The position numbers and the translations under genes are program-made. DNA of 35,130 nucleotides, taken from contig JAISLD010000006.1 in NCBI GenBank assembly GCA_031260665.1, forward strand, positions 1 to 35,130, given 5' to 3'. The DNA is from Oscillospiraceae bacterium. Lineage in GTDB: Bacteria; Bacillota; Clostridia; Oscillospirales; Ruminococcaceae. Below are positions 6,025 to 13,351 of this stretch, piece after piece (position 1 is the first letter of the stretch; each line of letters starts with the position of its first letter). The notes under the pieces are model-generated. The model saw only the letters and a list, made by a program, of their open reading frames with translations. It was not told where the DNA came from and searched no databases.

Positions 6025-7494
6025 ATTACGAAAGCGGTAATTTATGCTCGATATTCGAGCCATAACCAAAGAGAAGAATCCATTGAGGGACAGCTTCGTG
6101 AGTGTCACGAATTTGCTCTCAAAAACGGAATGACAGTTATAAATGAATATTGCGACAGAGCTATATCCGGCAAGACCGACAATCGTCCGGGTTTTCAGCG
6201 TCTTATCAAGGACAGTGATAAGGGGCAGTTTGACGCTGTAATCATGTACACGCTTGACCGCTTCGCTCGAAACAGATACGACTCTGCCATCTACAAGGCG
6301 AAGCTAAAGAAGAACGGAGTCCGGGTCTATTATGCCAAACAGCCCATGCCGGACACCCCGGAGGGTATTATCCTTGAATCCGTCTTGGAGGGCTATGCTG
6401 AGTATTATTCCGAGAACCTGTCCCGGAACATAAAGCGTGGAATGAAAGAAAATGCAATGCAATGCAGATTCAACGGTAGCGGTAAAGCATTGGGCTATAC
6501 TGTTGGAAAAGATGGTAAGTTTGAAATAGACCCTATGGGCGCAAGGATAGTAAATGAGATTTTTCAGCTTTATGCGGACGGTACTTCTATAAACCAAATA
6601 ATCAACTATTGCAATGAAAACGGTTACAAAACTTCCCTTGGAAACTCTTTCAACAAGAACAGTCTGAGGACAATTCTAAACAATGAGAAGTACATCGGGG
6701 TTTACAAATATGCAGACGTAATCATACCCGATGGTATGCCTGTCATAATAGACAAGGTGCTGTTCGATAAGGTGCAAGCCACCTTCAAACACAACTCAAC
6801 CGCAAGGGCTAAGAACAAAGCCAAGGAAGACCTCCTCACAACAAAATTGTTTTGCGGCCATTGCGGTTCTTCAATGGTCGGAGAGAGCGGCACTTCCAAA
6901 TCGGGGAAGCTACATTTTTACTATAAATGCGTTGACCGCAAGCGGAAGCGTAAGTGCAAAAAAGCTGTTGAGAAGAAAGACTGGATTGAGGAGCTGGTAG
7001 TTCGCTTCACCGTTCAAAAAGTCCTCACGGACGAAAACATTGACCTCATAGCCACACGAGCTATGGAGATAATTGAGAAGGAATCCGCCGACACCACTTT
7101 TCTTGACGGTCTGCAAGCTCAACTCAAAGAGGTAAAGAAAAAGCTCAAGAACCTCATGACCGCCATTGAGCAAGGTATGATAACCTCCACTACAAAGGAA
7201 CGGCTTGAAGAACTTGAGCTTGAAAAGAATGATATTGAGACCCAAATCGCTCGTGAGGAAATAAAAAAACCACTCTTGACGAAAGAGCGAATAATGTATT
7301 GGCTCGTTTCGTTCAAGAGTGGTGACATCAATGACGTAGATTACAGGCGCAGAGTCATTGATACGCTGGTGAACTCCGTCTATGTTTACGATGATGGGGA
7401 GAAGGGTAGACGGATTGTCTTCACTTTTAACATTTCGGGGCAGAACACAGCAACAATCTCGTGTTCGGATATTGCGTGTTCTGCTCCACCATAA
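6025..7494 (+). CDS. Large serine recombinase (integrase) of the element, apparent ATT start
   Basis: If read from 6025 the protein is 489 aa and begins (M)TKAVIYARYSSHNQ, with the catalytic serine S11 in the YxRxS motif. The resolvase domain spans about residues 1-150 (LDRFARNRYD; EGYAEYYSENLSRNI). The recombinase domain follows (GYTVGKDGKFEIDP, then GTSINQIINYCNENG). A zinc ribbon starts near residue 276 (LFCGHCGSSM ... YYKCVDRKRKRKC), then a coiled coil (about 366-412). No ATG, GTG or TTG lies in frame between the stop at 5989-5991 and the catalytic serine. The first ATG (6130) would remove the active site. GGAGGTGAT sits directly before ATT 6025, which makes ATT the likely start. It integrates and excises the element; an excision factor is not seen. 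Confidence 0.88.
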   Translation: MTKAVIYARYSSHNQREESIEGQLRECHEFALKNGMTVINEYCDRAISGKTDNRPGFQRLIKDSDKGQFDAVIMYTLDRFARNRYDSAIYKAKLKKNGVRVYYAKQPMPDTPEGIILESVLEGYAEYYSENLSRNIKRGMKENAMQCRFNGSGKALGYTVGKDGKFEIDPMGARIVNEIFQLYADGTSINQIINYCNENGYKTSLGNSFNKNSLRTILNNEKYIGVYKYADVIIPDGMPVIIDKVLFDKVQATFKHNSTARAKNKAKEDLLTTKLFCGHCGSSMVGESGTSKSGKLHFYYKCVDRKRKRKCKKAVEKKDWIEELVVRFTVQKVLTDENIDLIATRAMEIIEKESADTTFLDGLQAQLKEVKKKLKNLMTAIEQGMITSTTKERLEELELEKNDIETQIAREEIKKPLLTKERIMYWLVSFKSGDINDVDYRRRVIDTLVNSVYVYDDGEKGRRIVFTFNISGQNTATISCSDIACSAPP

Positions 7495-7523
7495 CAAAAA
7501 GCGACCCATAAGGTCGCTTTTTG
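7495..7523. terminator. Bidirectional terminator at the junction of the element and the flagellar operon
   Basis: A 12-bp perfect stem, CAAAAAGCGACC (7495-7506) with GGTCGCTTTTTG (7512-7523), and a 5-nt loop. It has an A-run and a T-run, so it can end both the recombinase transcript (+) and the flagellar operon (-). The element-chromosome boundary is probably at or near this hairpin; I could not identify a core attachment sequence without the other end. Confidence 0.85.
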
Positions 7524-7525
7524 TG

Positions 7526-8005
7526 TTATTTCACGTCAATCAGCTTGCCGCGTTCTCTATGCGACGCGTTGCTGTAGAACTCTATCTTCTTCTTCTGTTG
7601 GTTCAAGTCAACGAGATGTTCTCTCACTTCATTATGCCGCTGACGAAACCGTTCGGTGTTGACAATATCTTTATCCATAACGTCAAGCTGAAGCGAACGA
7701 AGGTCGAGGATTACTCCGTAGACCGACTTTTCTTCGTGCGACAGGCTTGCCGTCACGGTTTCGCCGTGAAGCATACTGCGAAACAGCGCGGCTGTGTCCG
7801 CGTCAAACCGGTCGAGCAGCTTGGTTATCTCCATTCTGGCAAAGTCTATTCGCGCAATCAGCGCACCGCGTTCGGCAATCAGCTCGTCTGTTCGCTCGAT
7901 ATCGTCAAGGTCAGCGACAAGCAGCTTCTCTGTCGCGCGAAGATATGCGCGAAGAAGCTCGGTCAATGCGGAAAGCCACTTTTCGAGGGTATTGAAGTCA
8001 TTCAT
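7526..8005 (-). CDS. fliT: Flagellar export chaperone, FliT/FlgN-like
   Basis: The 159-aa protein is almost entirely alpha-helical and charged (TELLRAYLRATEKLLVADLDDIERTDELIAERGALIARI), as in FliT and FlgN chaperones. It is the last gene of the operon, directly after fliD and fliS, the place of fliT in Bacillus. FliT binds FliD and keeps it export-ready. Bacillus FliT is shorter (about 110 aa), so this one is long and sequence alone does not separate FliT from FlgN types. Start ATG 8005 has GGAGGGAG upstream. The gene ends 3 bp from the terminator shared with the integrated element and looks intact. Confidence 0.65.
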   Translation of the reverse strand: MNDFNTLEKWLSALTELLRAYLRATEKLLVADLDDIERTDELIAERGALIARIDFARMEITKLLDRFDADTAALFRSMLHGETVTASLSHEEKSVYGVILDLRSLQLDVMDKDIVNTERFRQRHNEVREHLVDLNQQKKKIEFYSNASHRERGKLIDVK

Positions 8006-8028
8006 TACCTACTCCCTCCGTATGAAGC

Positions 8029-8064
8029 ACCCTCCCGACCAGTTAATCGGGAGGGTTTGTTTTT
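8029..8064 (+). terminator. Plus-strand intrinsic terminator between fliS and fliT
   Basis: A 10-bp perfect stem, ACCCTCCCGA (8029-8038) with TCGGGAGGGT (8047-8056), is followed by TTGTTTTTATG on the plus strand. There is no T-run on the minus strand, so it should not stop the flagellar operon but would stop antisense transcription. As a minus-strand RNA hairpin it could also stabilise the fliS mRNA 3' end. Confidence 0.6.
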
Positions 8065-8072
8065 ATGTCTGA

Positions 8073-8507
8073 TTAGGCGTTAGCCGCCTGCGGCAGACTC
8101 GGCACAGCACCGGCGCGCGCCTGTGCCGCCATTTGTTCACGCGACATGGTGCTGATTTGCTTGAACGCGTCGCGTAATTCCGTGATGAACGGCACAAGCG
8201 CACGCGCCTTGTCGGCGTCTTTGTGCATATTTGCGGCGATAATTTCGCGGTTGAAGAAAGAATAAAGCGAGTCGAGGTTCTTGCTGATAGGCACGCTCAT
8301 ATCGAGAGCGGCTTGCAGGGATTCGACAATCTCGCGTGACTTCATCAGGTTCTGGTTGCACTGGGCATAGTCCTTGGTTTCGATGAAGTGGATACCTCTG
8401 TTTAAGCAGCGGATACACTCGTCGTAGAGCCGAACAATCAGTTCGACACTCGTCATTGTCAGCACCGAAGATTTGCGGTAGGCTGTGAATGAATTACCAT
8501 TCGTCAT
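8073..8507 (-). CDS. fliS: Flagellin export chaperone FliS
   Basis: A 144-aa, four-helix-bundle type protein with the family signature near the N-terminus (FTAYRKSSVLTMTSVELIVRLYDECIRCLNRG) and a later NLDSLYSFFNREIIAANMHKD helix. FliS binds the flagellin C-terminus in the cytosol, prevents early polymerisation and delivers it to the export gate. The length is slightly over the usual 125-135 aa because of an Ala/Pro-rich tail (AQARAGAVPSLPQAANA). Start ATG 8507 follows AAGGAG at 7 nt. It sits 51 bp downstream of fliD, the normal order. No flagellin gene lies in the window. Confidence 0.93.
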   Translation of the reverse strand: MTNGNSFTAYRKSSVLTMTSVELIVRLYDECIRCLNRGIHFIETKDYAQCNQNLMKSREIVESLQAALDMSVPISKNLDSLYSFFNREIIAANMHKDADKARALVPFITELRDAFKQISTMSREQMAAQARAGAVPSLPQAANA

Positions 8508-8558
8508 AGTCTTTCTCCTTGTAACTTTCTTCCGGCGGTGAACCCGCCGAGAGGCGCG

Positions 8559-11500
8559 TTACATCGCTGTCAACTGTGTGATATAGCTGCTTTGGCTGTT
8601 TATGTTGCCAAGCTGGGTTTCCATTGCCGTGAACACTTTCCAGTATCTGTCCTGCTGTTGCTGATAGCGTGATTCAAGCGAGGTCAGCAGGGTGTTGATT
8701 GACTTTATCTTGTCGAATATCGCGTTGTCTGTCGCCGAGGTGCCTGTCGCCTTACCTGCCTTTTGCACCAGCACACCTTTGTCTTGACGTGCGCCTGATG
8801 TTGCGATTGCACCGTCGAGTGCCTTGTCAAACTTTGCCATTATGCCGTTTTCGGGGTCGGAGAATAGCTTAACTATCTCGTCGCTGTGTTCCTCAAACGC
8901 CTTGGCGAGTTTGTCTTCGTCTATCTGAAGCTGACCGTGTGCCAACCAGTCGCTGCTTGTCGTTATCCCCATTGAGAACAACGCGAACTTCGTGCCGTCG
9001 GCACTCTCGATTGAATCGTAAAGAGTTGTGCGAAGGTTTGACATCACGCTTTGCAGTGTCGAGTCGTTGTAGAGGATACCTTTCTTTGCCGCTGTGTCCC
9101 AGTCTTTCTCCTGTGACTCCGACAGCTCAAGCTCCGCTTTGTCCTCATCAGTCAAGAAATAGTATGACCCGCTTGACTTCTTCACGGGTTTCTCGTCCAC
9201 TATGCCGTAGACGTCTTTTATCAGCTGATTGTAGTCCTCAACGAACTGCTTGATTGAATCAATAACCTTGCTGTTGTCCTTTGCAACCACGGTGCGGAAG
9301 CTGTTGGCTGCTCCCGTCAAGGCTTGGTCGTCAAACGTGAAGGTCGTGCCATCTATCTCATAAGAGTTAGACGAGGTTTCAAAGGTTGCGCCATTGACGT
9401 TAAGCACCATGTTCTGACCCTCGGTCTTGGTGCCTTTGGTCGCCACTCCTGCTGTGCTTTGCTGAAAGCCGAGCTTTGAGAATAACCCCTGTGTATCCCC
9501 GATAATACTTATATCGGCATCTTTGCCATAATCTTTAGTCTTGATGGAGAAAGAATTTGTGACGGAGGAATACTCCATCGTGACACCTGCCGACGATGTG
9601 TTGACCGATGTCATCATGTCCTTGATAGTCGCGTCAGACTTGAACTCAAAGTTGCTGCCGTTTATTGTCACGTTGAACTTGCCGCTTGCGTTTGCGGTCA
9701 GTCCAAGCTCAGACAGCTTGGTGCTTGTCGTCAGTGTCGCGGTTTGTTCTTCAACATCGGAAAGTCCCGTGCCGAAGTTTGTGCTCGAGCCTGCGACTTC
9801 CGCGATACCGACTTTCACGGGGTCGCCGTCCGTGTCCTCCGCCGTCACGGCGAACTGTAAGTCTGCAAGCGACGACGTTGTGGTGTTCCACGACCAACCG
9901 CCCGTGACGTTTACGTTCAGCTTGGTGCCGTCAGCGAATGTCGTGTTCTGAAGAGTATTCCTGATTGCCGATTCGTTGAAGAACACTTCCATTTCTGACG
10001 CACCCGCGAGGGTTTTCTGCGACGACTGGAACGTCTCTAACGTCGGTTCGTTTGTGTTGCTGTTGCCGAAGTTGTTGGTGCTGTAAGCGTTGTTGACAAA
10101 CGCGGTGTACTCGTTGTACGCGCCGAGTGTGCCGAACGCGTCTCTATCAAGCTGACGATACTGCACATAGTCTTCATACTGCTTCGTGAAGTCACCGTCC
10201 GGTCCGTCAAGCGTTTTGCCGACGAACGCCGCGAACTTGGTCGCGTCAACGGTGGTCGCTGTGTAAACTGTTTTACCGTCAACTGTAGTGGTGGTTGAGT
10301 TGTAATACTTTACGTCGCCACCCTCAAGATAACCGTCCGCTTGGTCGTATTCACCCGCCTTGAAGCGGTCGAGGCTGTAGTCCATTGAGGTGCGTTTGTC
10401 CGTTCCGGTGTGGGTTTCATTCCACGCCTTCATATCGGCTTCCCACCACTCGTCGAACTTCTTCAGCAGAACCTTGTCGTATTCTTTTGTCGCGTCTTCG
10501 GCTTCACGTCGTGTGTATTCCGCGTCAAACAAGTCTTTTTGTGTCTGCGACATCTCGCTGTACTTCTTCGTGTCAACGTGACCCGCGAGATTTTCTTTCC
10601 AGTCGTCATAAGCGGAGTGCTGTATCTCAGTGAACATACCGCTCATAGTCGTTTTGAACAACGCGATTTTGCTGTTGTGTTCAGCCTGAGCCGACTTGAG
10701 GAAGCCGTTGTCGTCAACAGCGTTCGCCGCTGTGTCCGCCGCGACTTGCACAAGGTCGCTCGAGTGTTCCGCTGACAGCTCTTGACCGTTTGAGTCGTAC
10801 TTATACAGTCCGCTCACTGCGTCAAAGGTCGCCCCGATAGAAGCGGCGAAGTTATCCTGTGCTGTTTTCACTTCTGCCGCTATGTCCGCCGATGTTGCGA
10901 TTTTCCCTTTTACATAGCCGTCTTTGTCTATTTGCGCCGCTGTCGCGCTCGCGTTGAACAAGTCGCTGAAGTAACCATCTGATACGGTTGAAAACGACAC
11001 GGTTTTCTCTTCGCCGTTAATCATTATCTTCAGTGAGGATTGCCCGTTGCCGTAAGTTATCGCGGCGCTGCTGCCGCCGAATGTATGCGAGGCTTTAAGC
11101 TCTGTCGCTGTGGTTGTGGTTATCCCTGCCGATTCCAGCGACTTAAACGCGCCCGTCGCGTCAACGTATACTTTGCCGCCTGCCGTGTTATTGGTTAAGT
11201 CGGACGCGTTTGAAGAACCGAACGCCGTTTTAAGTGCGGTGTTGAGGGCTTCACGCGTTGCGTTTTTGGTTGTTCCCGCAGTGAAAGTCACCTGCTTTGT
11301 CGTACCGCCGACCGTCACGTCAAGCGAATATTCGCTGCCACTCGTGAAGATAGTCGGGTCTGTTCCCGCTGAATCAAACGTGATACCGGAGTTCAGGCTC
11401 TGCCCCGACCACGTTGCCTGCTGTGCTTTCGCGTCAAGGCGGACGTCATACGTCCCCGCGTTTGCCCCGCCTGTCGTCGTGATGTTCACGCCTATCGGGT

Positions 11501-11789
11501 TCTTCTCCACACCGCCGACTGTCGTCGTCGCTTTCAGCTGATTGAAAGTCGAGGCACTCTTGAAGTAGGTTGCACGATTAAGTATATCAAAGTATTTGTT
11601 CTTAAACGTGCTCATCTTGTCGATAAGCGAACGATAAAGATCCTGCTGAGCCGACAGCTTCAGCAGGGAACGCTTTTGCGTAGTGATTTTCAGTTGAGTG
11701 TTCGCTGTCATCGCTTTAACGATTGATTCGGTGTCAAGCCCCGAGTTCATTCCCGACATACGAAGCACACTGCCCGCTGTTGATGCCAT
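8559..11789 (-). CDS. fliD: Flagellar filament cap protein FliD (HAP2), unusually large
   Basis: The protein has 1076 aa, about twice the usual 450-700. The N-terminal FliD domain is clear (residues 1-110: GMNSGLDTESIVKAM ... LLKLSAQQDLYRSLIDKM). The C-terminal domain is also clear (about 840-1076: DSIKQFVEDYNQLIKDVY ... YQQQQDRYWKVFTAMETQL). Between them are beta-rich sections: residues 148-192 match a module found twice in FlgL, and a flagellin-IN-like segment sits at about 695-735 (GKFNVTINGSNFEF). A charged helical insert rich in Tyr and Asp lies at about 298-605. Five FliD copies form the cap that helps flagellin fold at the filament tip; the variable middle is surface-exposed. Start ATG 11789 has AGGAGG at 8 nt. 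Confidence 0.95.
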   Translation of the reverse strand: MASTAGSVLRMSGMNSGLDTESIVKAMTANTQLKITTQKRSLLKLSAQQDLYRSLIDKMSTFKNKYFDILNRATYFKSASTFNQLKATTTVGGVEKNPIGVNITTTGGANAGTYDVRLDAKAQQATWSGQSLNSGITFDSAGTDPTIFTSGSEYSLDVTVGGTTKQVTFTAGTTKNATREALNTALKTAFGSSNASDLTNNTAGGKVYVDATGAFKSLESAGITTTTATELKASHTFGGSSAAITYGNGQSSLKIMINGEEKTVSFSTVSDGYFSDLFNASATAAQIDKDGYVKGKIATSADIAAEVKTAQDNFAASIGATFDAVSGLYKYDSNGQELSAEHSSDLVQVAADTAANAVDDNGFLKSAQAEHNSKIALFKTTMSGMFTEIQHSAYDDWKENLAGHVDTKKYSEMSQTQKDLFDAEYTRREAEDATKEYDKVLLKKFDEWWEADMKAWNETHTGTDKRTSMDYSLDRFKAGEYDQADGYLEGGDVKYYNSTTTTVDGKTVYTATTVDATKFAAFVGKTLDGPDGDFTKQYEDYVQYRQLDRDAFGTLGAYNEYTAFVNNAYSTNNFGNSNTNEPTLETFQSSQKTLAGASEMEVFFNESAIRNTLQNTTFADGTKLNVNVTGGWSWNTTTSSLADLQFAVTAEDTDGDPVKVGIAEVAGSSTNFGTGLSDVEEQTATLTTSTKLSELGLTANASGKFNVTINGSNFEFKSDATIKDMMTSVNTSSAGVTMEYSSVTNSFSIKTKDYGKDADISIIGDTQGLFSKLGFQQSTAGVATKGTKTEGQNMVLNVNGATFETSSNSYEIDGTTFTFDDQALTGAANSFRTVVAKDNSKVIDSIKQFVEDYNQLIKDVYGIVDEKPVKKSSGSYYFLTDEDKAELELSESQEKDWDTAAKKGILYNDSTLQSVMSNLRTTLYDSIESADGTKFALFSMGITTSSDWLAHGQLQIDEDKLAKAFEEHSDEIVKLFSDPENGIMAKFDKALDGAIATSGARQDKGVLVQKAGKATGTSATDNAIFDKIKSINTLLTSLESRYQQQQDRYWKVFTAMETQLGNINSQSSYITQLTAM

Positions 11790-11854
11790 AGCCTAATCCT
11801 CCTGATGTTCCGGCACGCCTCGATTCCGTTCGTGACGTGGTTTGTTTATGTCTG

Positions 11855-12085
11855 TTACTTCTTGCCGACGTTCTTCAGCAGCGAGTTCACTGCCGCACGA
11901 TACGCCGATTTTGCTGATTCGATGTTTTCTTCCTGTGTCTTAACCAGTTCGCTTCGCATAATCTTCATCTCTTTGGGCGCCGATATACCTATCTTCACTC
12001 TGTCTTTCGATATCTCGAGGACGGTTACTTCAACATTGTCGGCGATAACCAAGCCTTCTTCTGTCTTTCGTGTAACTACAAGCAT
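11855..12085 (-). CDS. csrA: Carbon storage regulator CsrA
   Basis: The 76-aa protein begins MLVVTRKTEEGLVI and contains RVKIGISAPKEMKIMRSEL, the RNA-binding beta-strands and conserved Arg of CsrA. It binds GGA motifs in mRNA leaders, in Gram-positives chiefly that of flagellin, and blocks translation. I chose ATG 12085, which overlaps the fliW stop as TGATG; a GTG one codon earlier is also in frame. Being coupled to its antagonist FliW suggests matched synthesis. The tail after residue 60 (ESAKSAYRAAVNSLLKNVGKK) is longer and more basic than in short CsrA proteins and is helical. Confidence 0.95.
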   Translation of the reverse strand: MLVVTRKTEEGLVIADNVEVTVLEISKDRVKIGISAPKEMKIMRSELVKTQEENIESAKSAYRAAVNSLLKNVGKK

Positions 12086-12531
12086 CACACGCCTTCTTTC
12101 ACAGAATAGACGGGATACCTGAACATATATTCGTCACTCGGCAGTATGATTTGCGCGGCTATTCGTTGGTGCAGGTTGACGATTATCGGGGAGCGCATAT
12201 TGACCACGGTGTCGCGGTAGTCGTCGGCAAGACGAGCGATAACCAGCGCGAGATAATCGGTGTCGTCTGTTATCTCAAGGAGTTTGCGTTCGTATCCCGA
12301 AAGGTTGACGTCATAGTTTGGGAGAATCTCAAGCGGATTGTAGACGATAAAGCAGAGTGACGAGTCCTCGACACTTTGAAGCCACATAGGATATACGTTG
12401 TCGCCAAGCGGGCTTATTATGACGAACTCGCGGCTATCCTCAAACGCGGGTATTCCGTTTGGGAACACGATTATCTTTTCATCGTCGATTTCCACGTCCT
12501 CAAAGTCGCGGGTAGGGATTGTTTTTGTCAT
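12085..12531 (-). CDS. fliW: Flagellar assembly factor FliW
   Basis: A 148-aa protein with FliW signatures: FPNGIPAFEDSREFVIISP near the N-terminus, then SLCFIVYNPLEILPNYDV, VIARLADDYRDTVVNMRSPIIVN and a C-terminal YPV. FliW binds flagellin or CsrA in a partner-switching circuit: free FliW sequesters CsrA, so flagellin translation follows secretion. It lies between yviE and csrA as in Bacillus subtilis. Start ATG 12531 has CGGAG about 10 nt upstream. Confidence 0.95.
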   Translation of the reverse strand: MTKTIPTRDFEDVEIDDEKIIVFPNGIPAFEDSREFVIISPLGDNVYPMWLQSVEDSSLCFIVYNPLEILPNYDVNLSGYERKLLEITDDTDYLALVIARLADDYRDTVVNMRSPIIVNLHQRIAAQIILPSDEYMFRYPVYSVKEGV

Positions 12532-12557
12532 CGCTTGTTATCTCCGTTATTATTTGA

Positions 12558-13157
12558 TTAGATATAGTCGGGTTTCGCTGAGGGTGGCACGTATATCGGG
12601 TCGCCTGTATATTCAACCTCGACGACGCCGCGAGAGAAGCTGACGTCAATTTGTGCCGGGACATACTCAAGTGGCACAACCGCCGTATCTTTGAAGCTGA
12701 TATCGACTGTCTTGGACTGATAATTCTGCGATATGCTGCCTTTGTCGGCAGTAATATCCGCGCCGCCTTTCGGCAGAAACGCCGTTATTGTCTGCCGCAC
12801 ATCGGAATCAACGTCGTGTTCGATAATAGCGGGCATATGTGTGCCTGTCACCATTTGGTCGCCGTCAGACACAATCTTTGACGTGCCCTCTTTCGCTTTT
12901 TGGATACCGATGTTTGCTTGATTCTTGTTGAAATCAGTCGAGTTGTAGTGCCCGTACCCAAGGCTCGAACGCGCCTCGTAGGTATCTACTTTTATCTTCG
13001 CGGGGGTTATTTGCGTGTCGATAACGCCGCTGCCTGTCGTATGCTGTTCGATTTTGTTCGGCTGTGAATCGTGTGTGTTCTTCAAGCCGCCCGCTTTCAC
13101 GGTAACGTCAAGTTGCGCGTTCGTGACGTTGATTTTAAGTAATGAATTGTCAATCAT
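12558..13157 (-). CDS. yviE: YviE-like protein (DUF6470-type), flagellar operon
   Basis: A 199-aa protein without signal peptide or membrane segment. It starts LLKINVTNAQLDVTVKAG and has alternating strands with repeated I/V-D-x patterns (ITPAKIKVDTYEARSSLGY; VPLEYVPAQIDVSFSRGVVEVEY). The assignment to YviE rests on position between flgL and fliW, on length and on the 'I.i....ARSSLGY' pattern that I associate with the family. Function is unknown even in Bacillus. Start ATG 13157 has GGAGGAGG about 11 nt upstream. A 194-bp gap with an R1 repeat separates it from flgL. Confidence 0.7.
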   Translation of the reverse strand: MIDNSLLKINVTNAQLDVTVKAGGLKNTHDSQPNKIEQHTTGSGVIDTQITPAKIKVDTYEARSSLGYGHYNSTDFNKNQANIGIQKAKEGTSKIVSDGDQMVTGTHMPAIIEHDVDSDVRQTITAFLPKGGADITADKGSISQNYQSKTVDISFKDTAVVPLEYVPAQIDVSFSRGVVEVEYTGDPIYVPPSAKPDYI

Positions 13158-13270
13158 ATAGGGTCGCCTCCTCCCTGAAACTGCACGGCCGCGTCCTTGC
13201 GCCCGTTGGTTTGACTAAGGTTTGCTTTACTAACCGCTTGTTAGTTATTTATTTAGTGTTCTCTCGCTCG

Positions 13271-13308
13271 GGTCGGTGTCCCGACAGGCAATAAAGTTAA
13301 TGTGACAC
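13271..13308 (-). repeat. Dispersed repeat R1 in the flgL-yviE gap
   Basis: On the minus strand it reads GTGTCACATTAACTTTATTG then CCTGTCGGGACACCGACC. It resembles 34881-34914 (plus strand) and the two units at 16789-16828 and 16851-16890. The GTCGG-GACA-CCGAC part can form a hairpin. It lies 3' of flgL and in the leader of yviE. Confidence 0.7.
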
Positions 13309-13351
13309 GTTGTTAATTAAGCAAAGCTCGTTGCTGCTTGTTGAAATCGCT

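Noticed and set aside
7382-8083. Plus-strand open frame bridging recombinase and fliT
   Set aside because: It is antisense to fliT and to part of the recombinase frame, and crosses the terminator.
11110-11541. Long open frames antisense to fliD, flgL and flgK
   Set aside because: They mirror codon bias of real minus-strand genes, have no ribosome sites or recognisable motifs.
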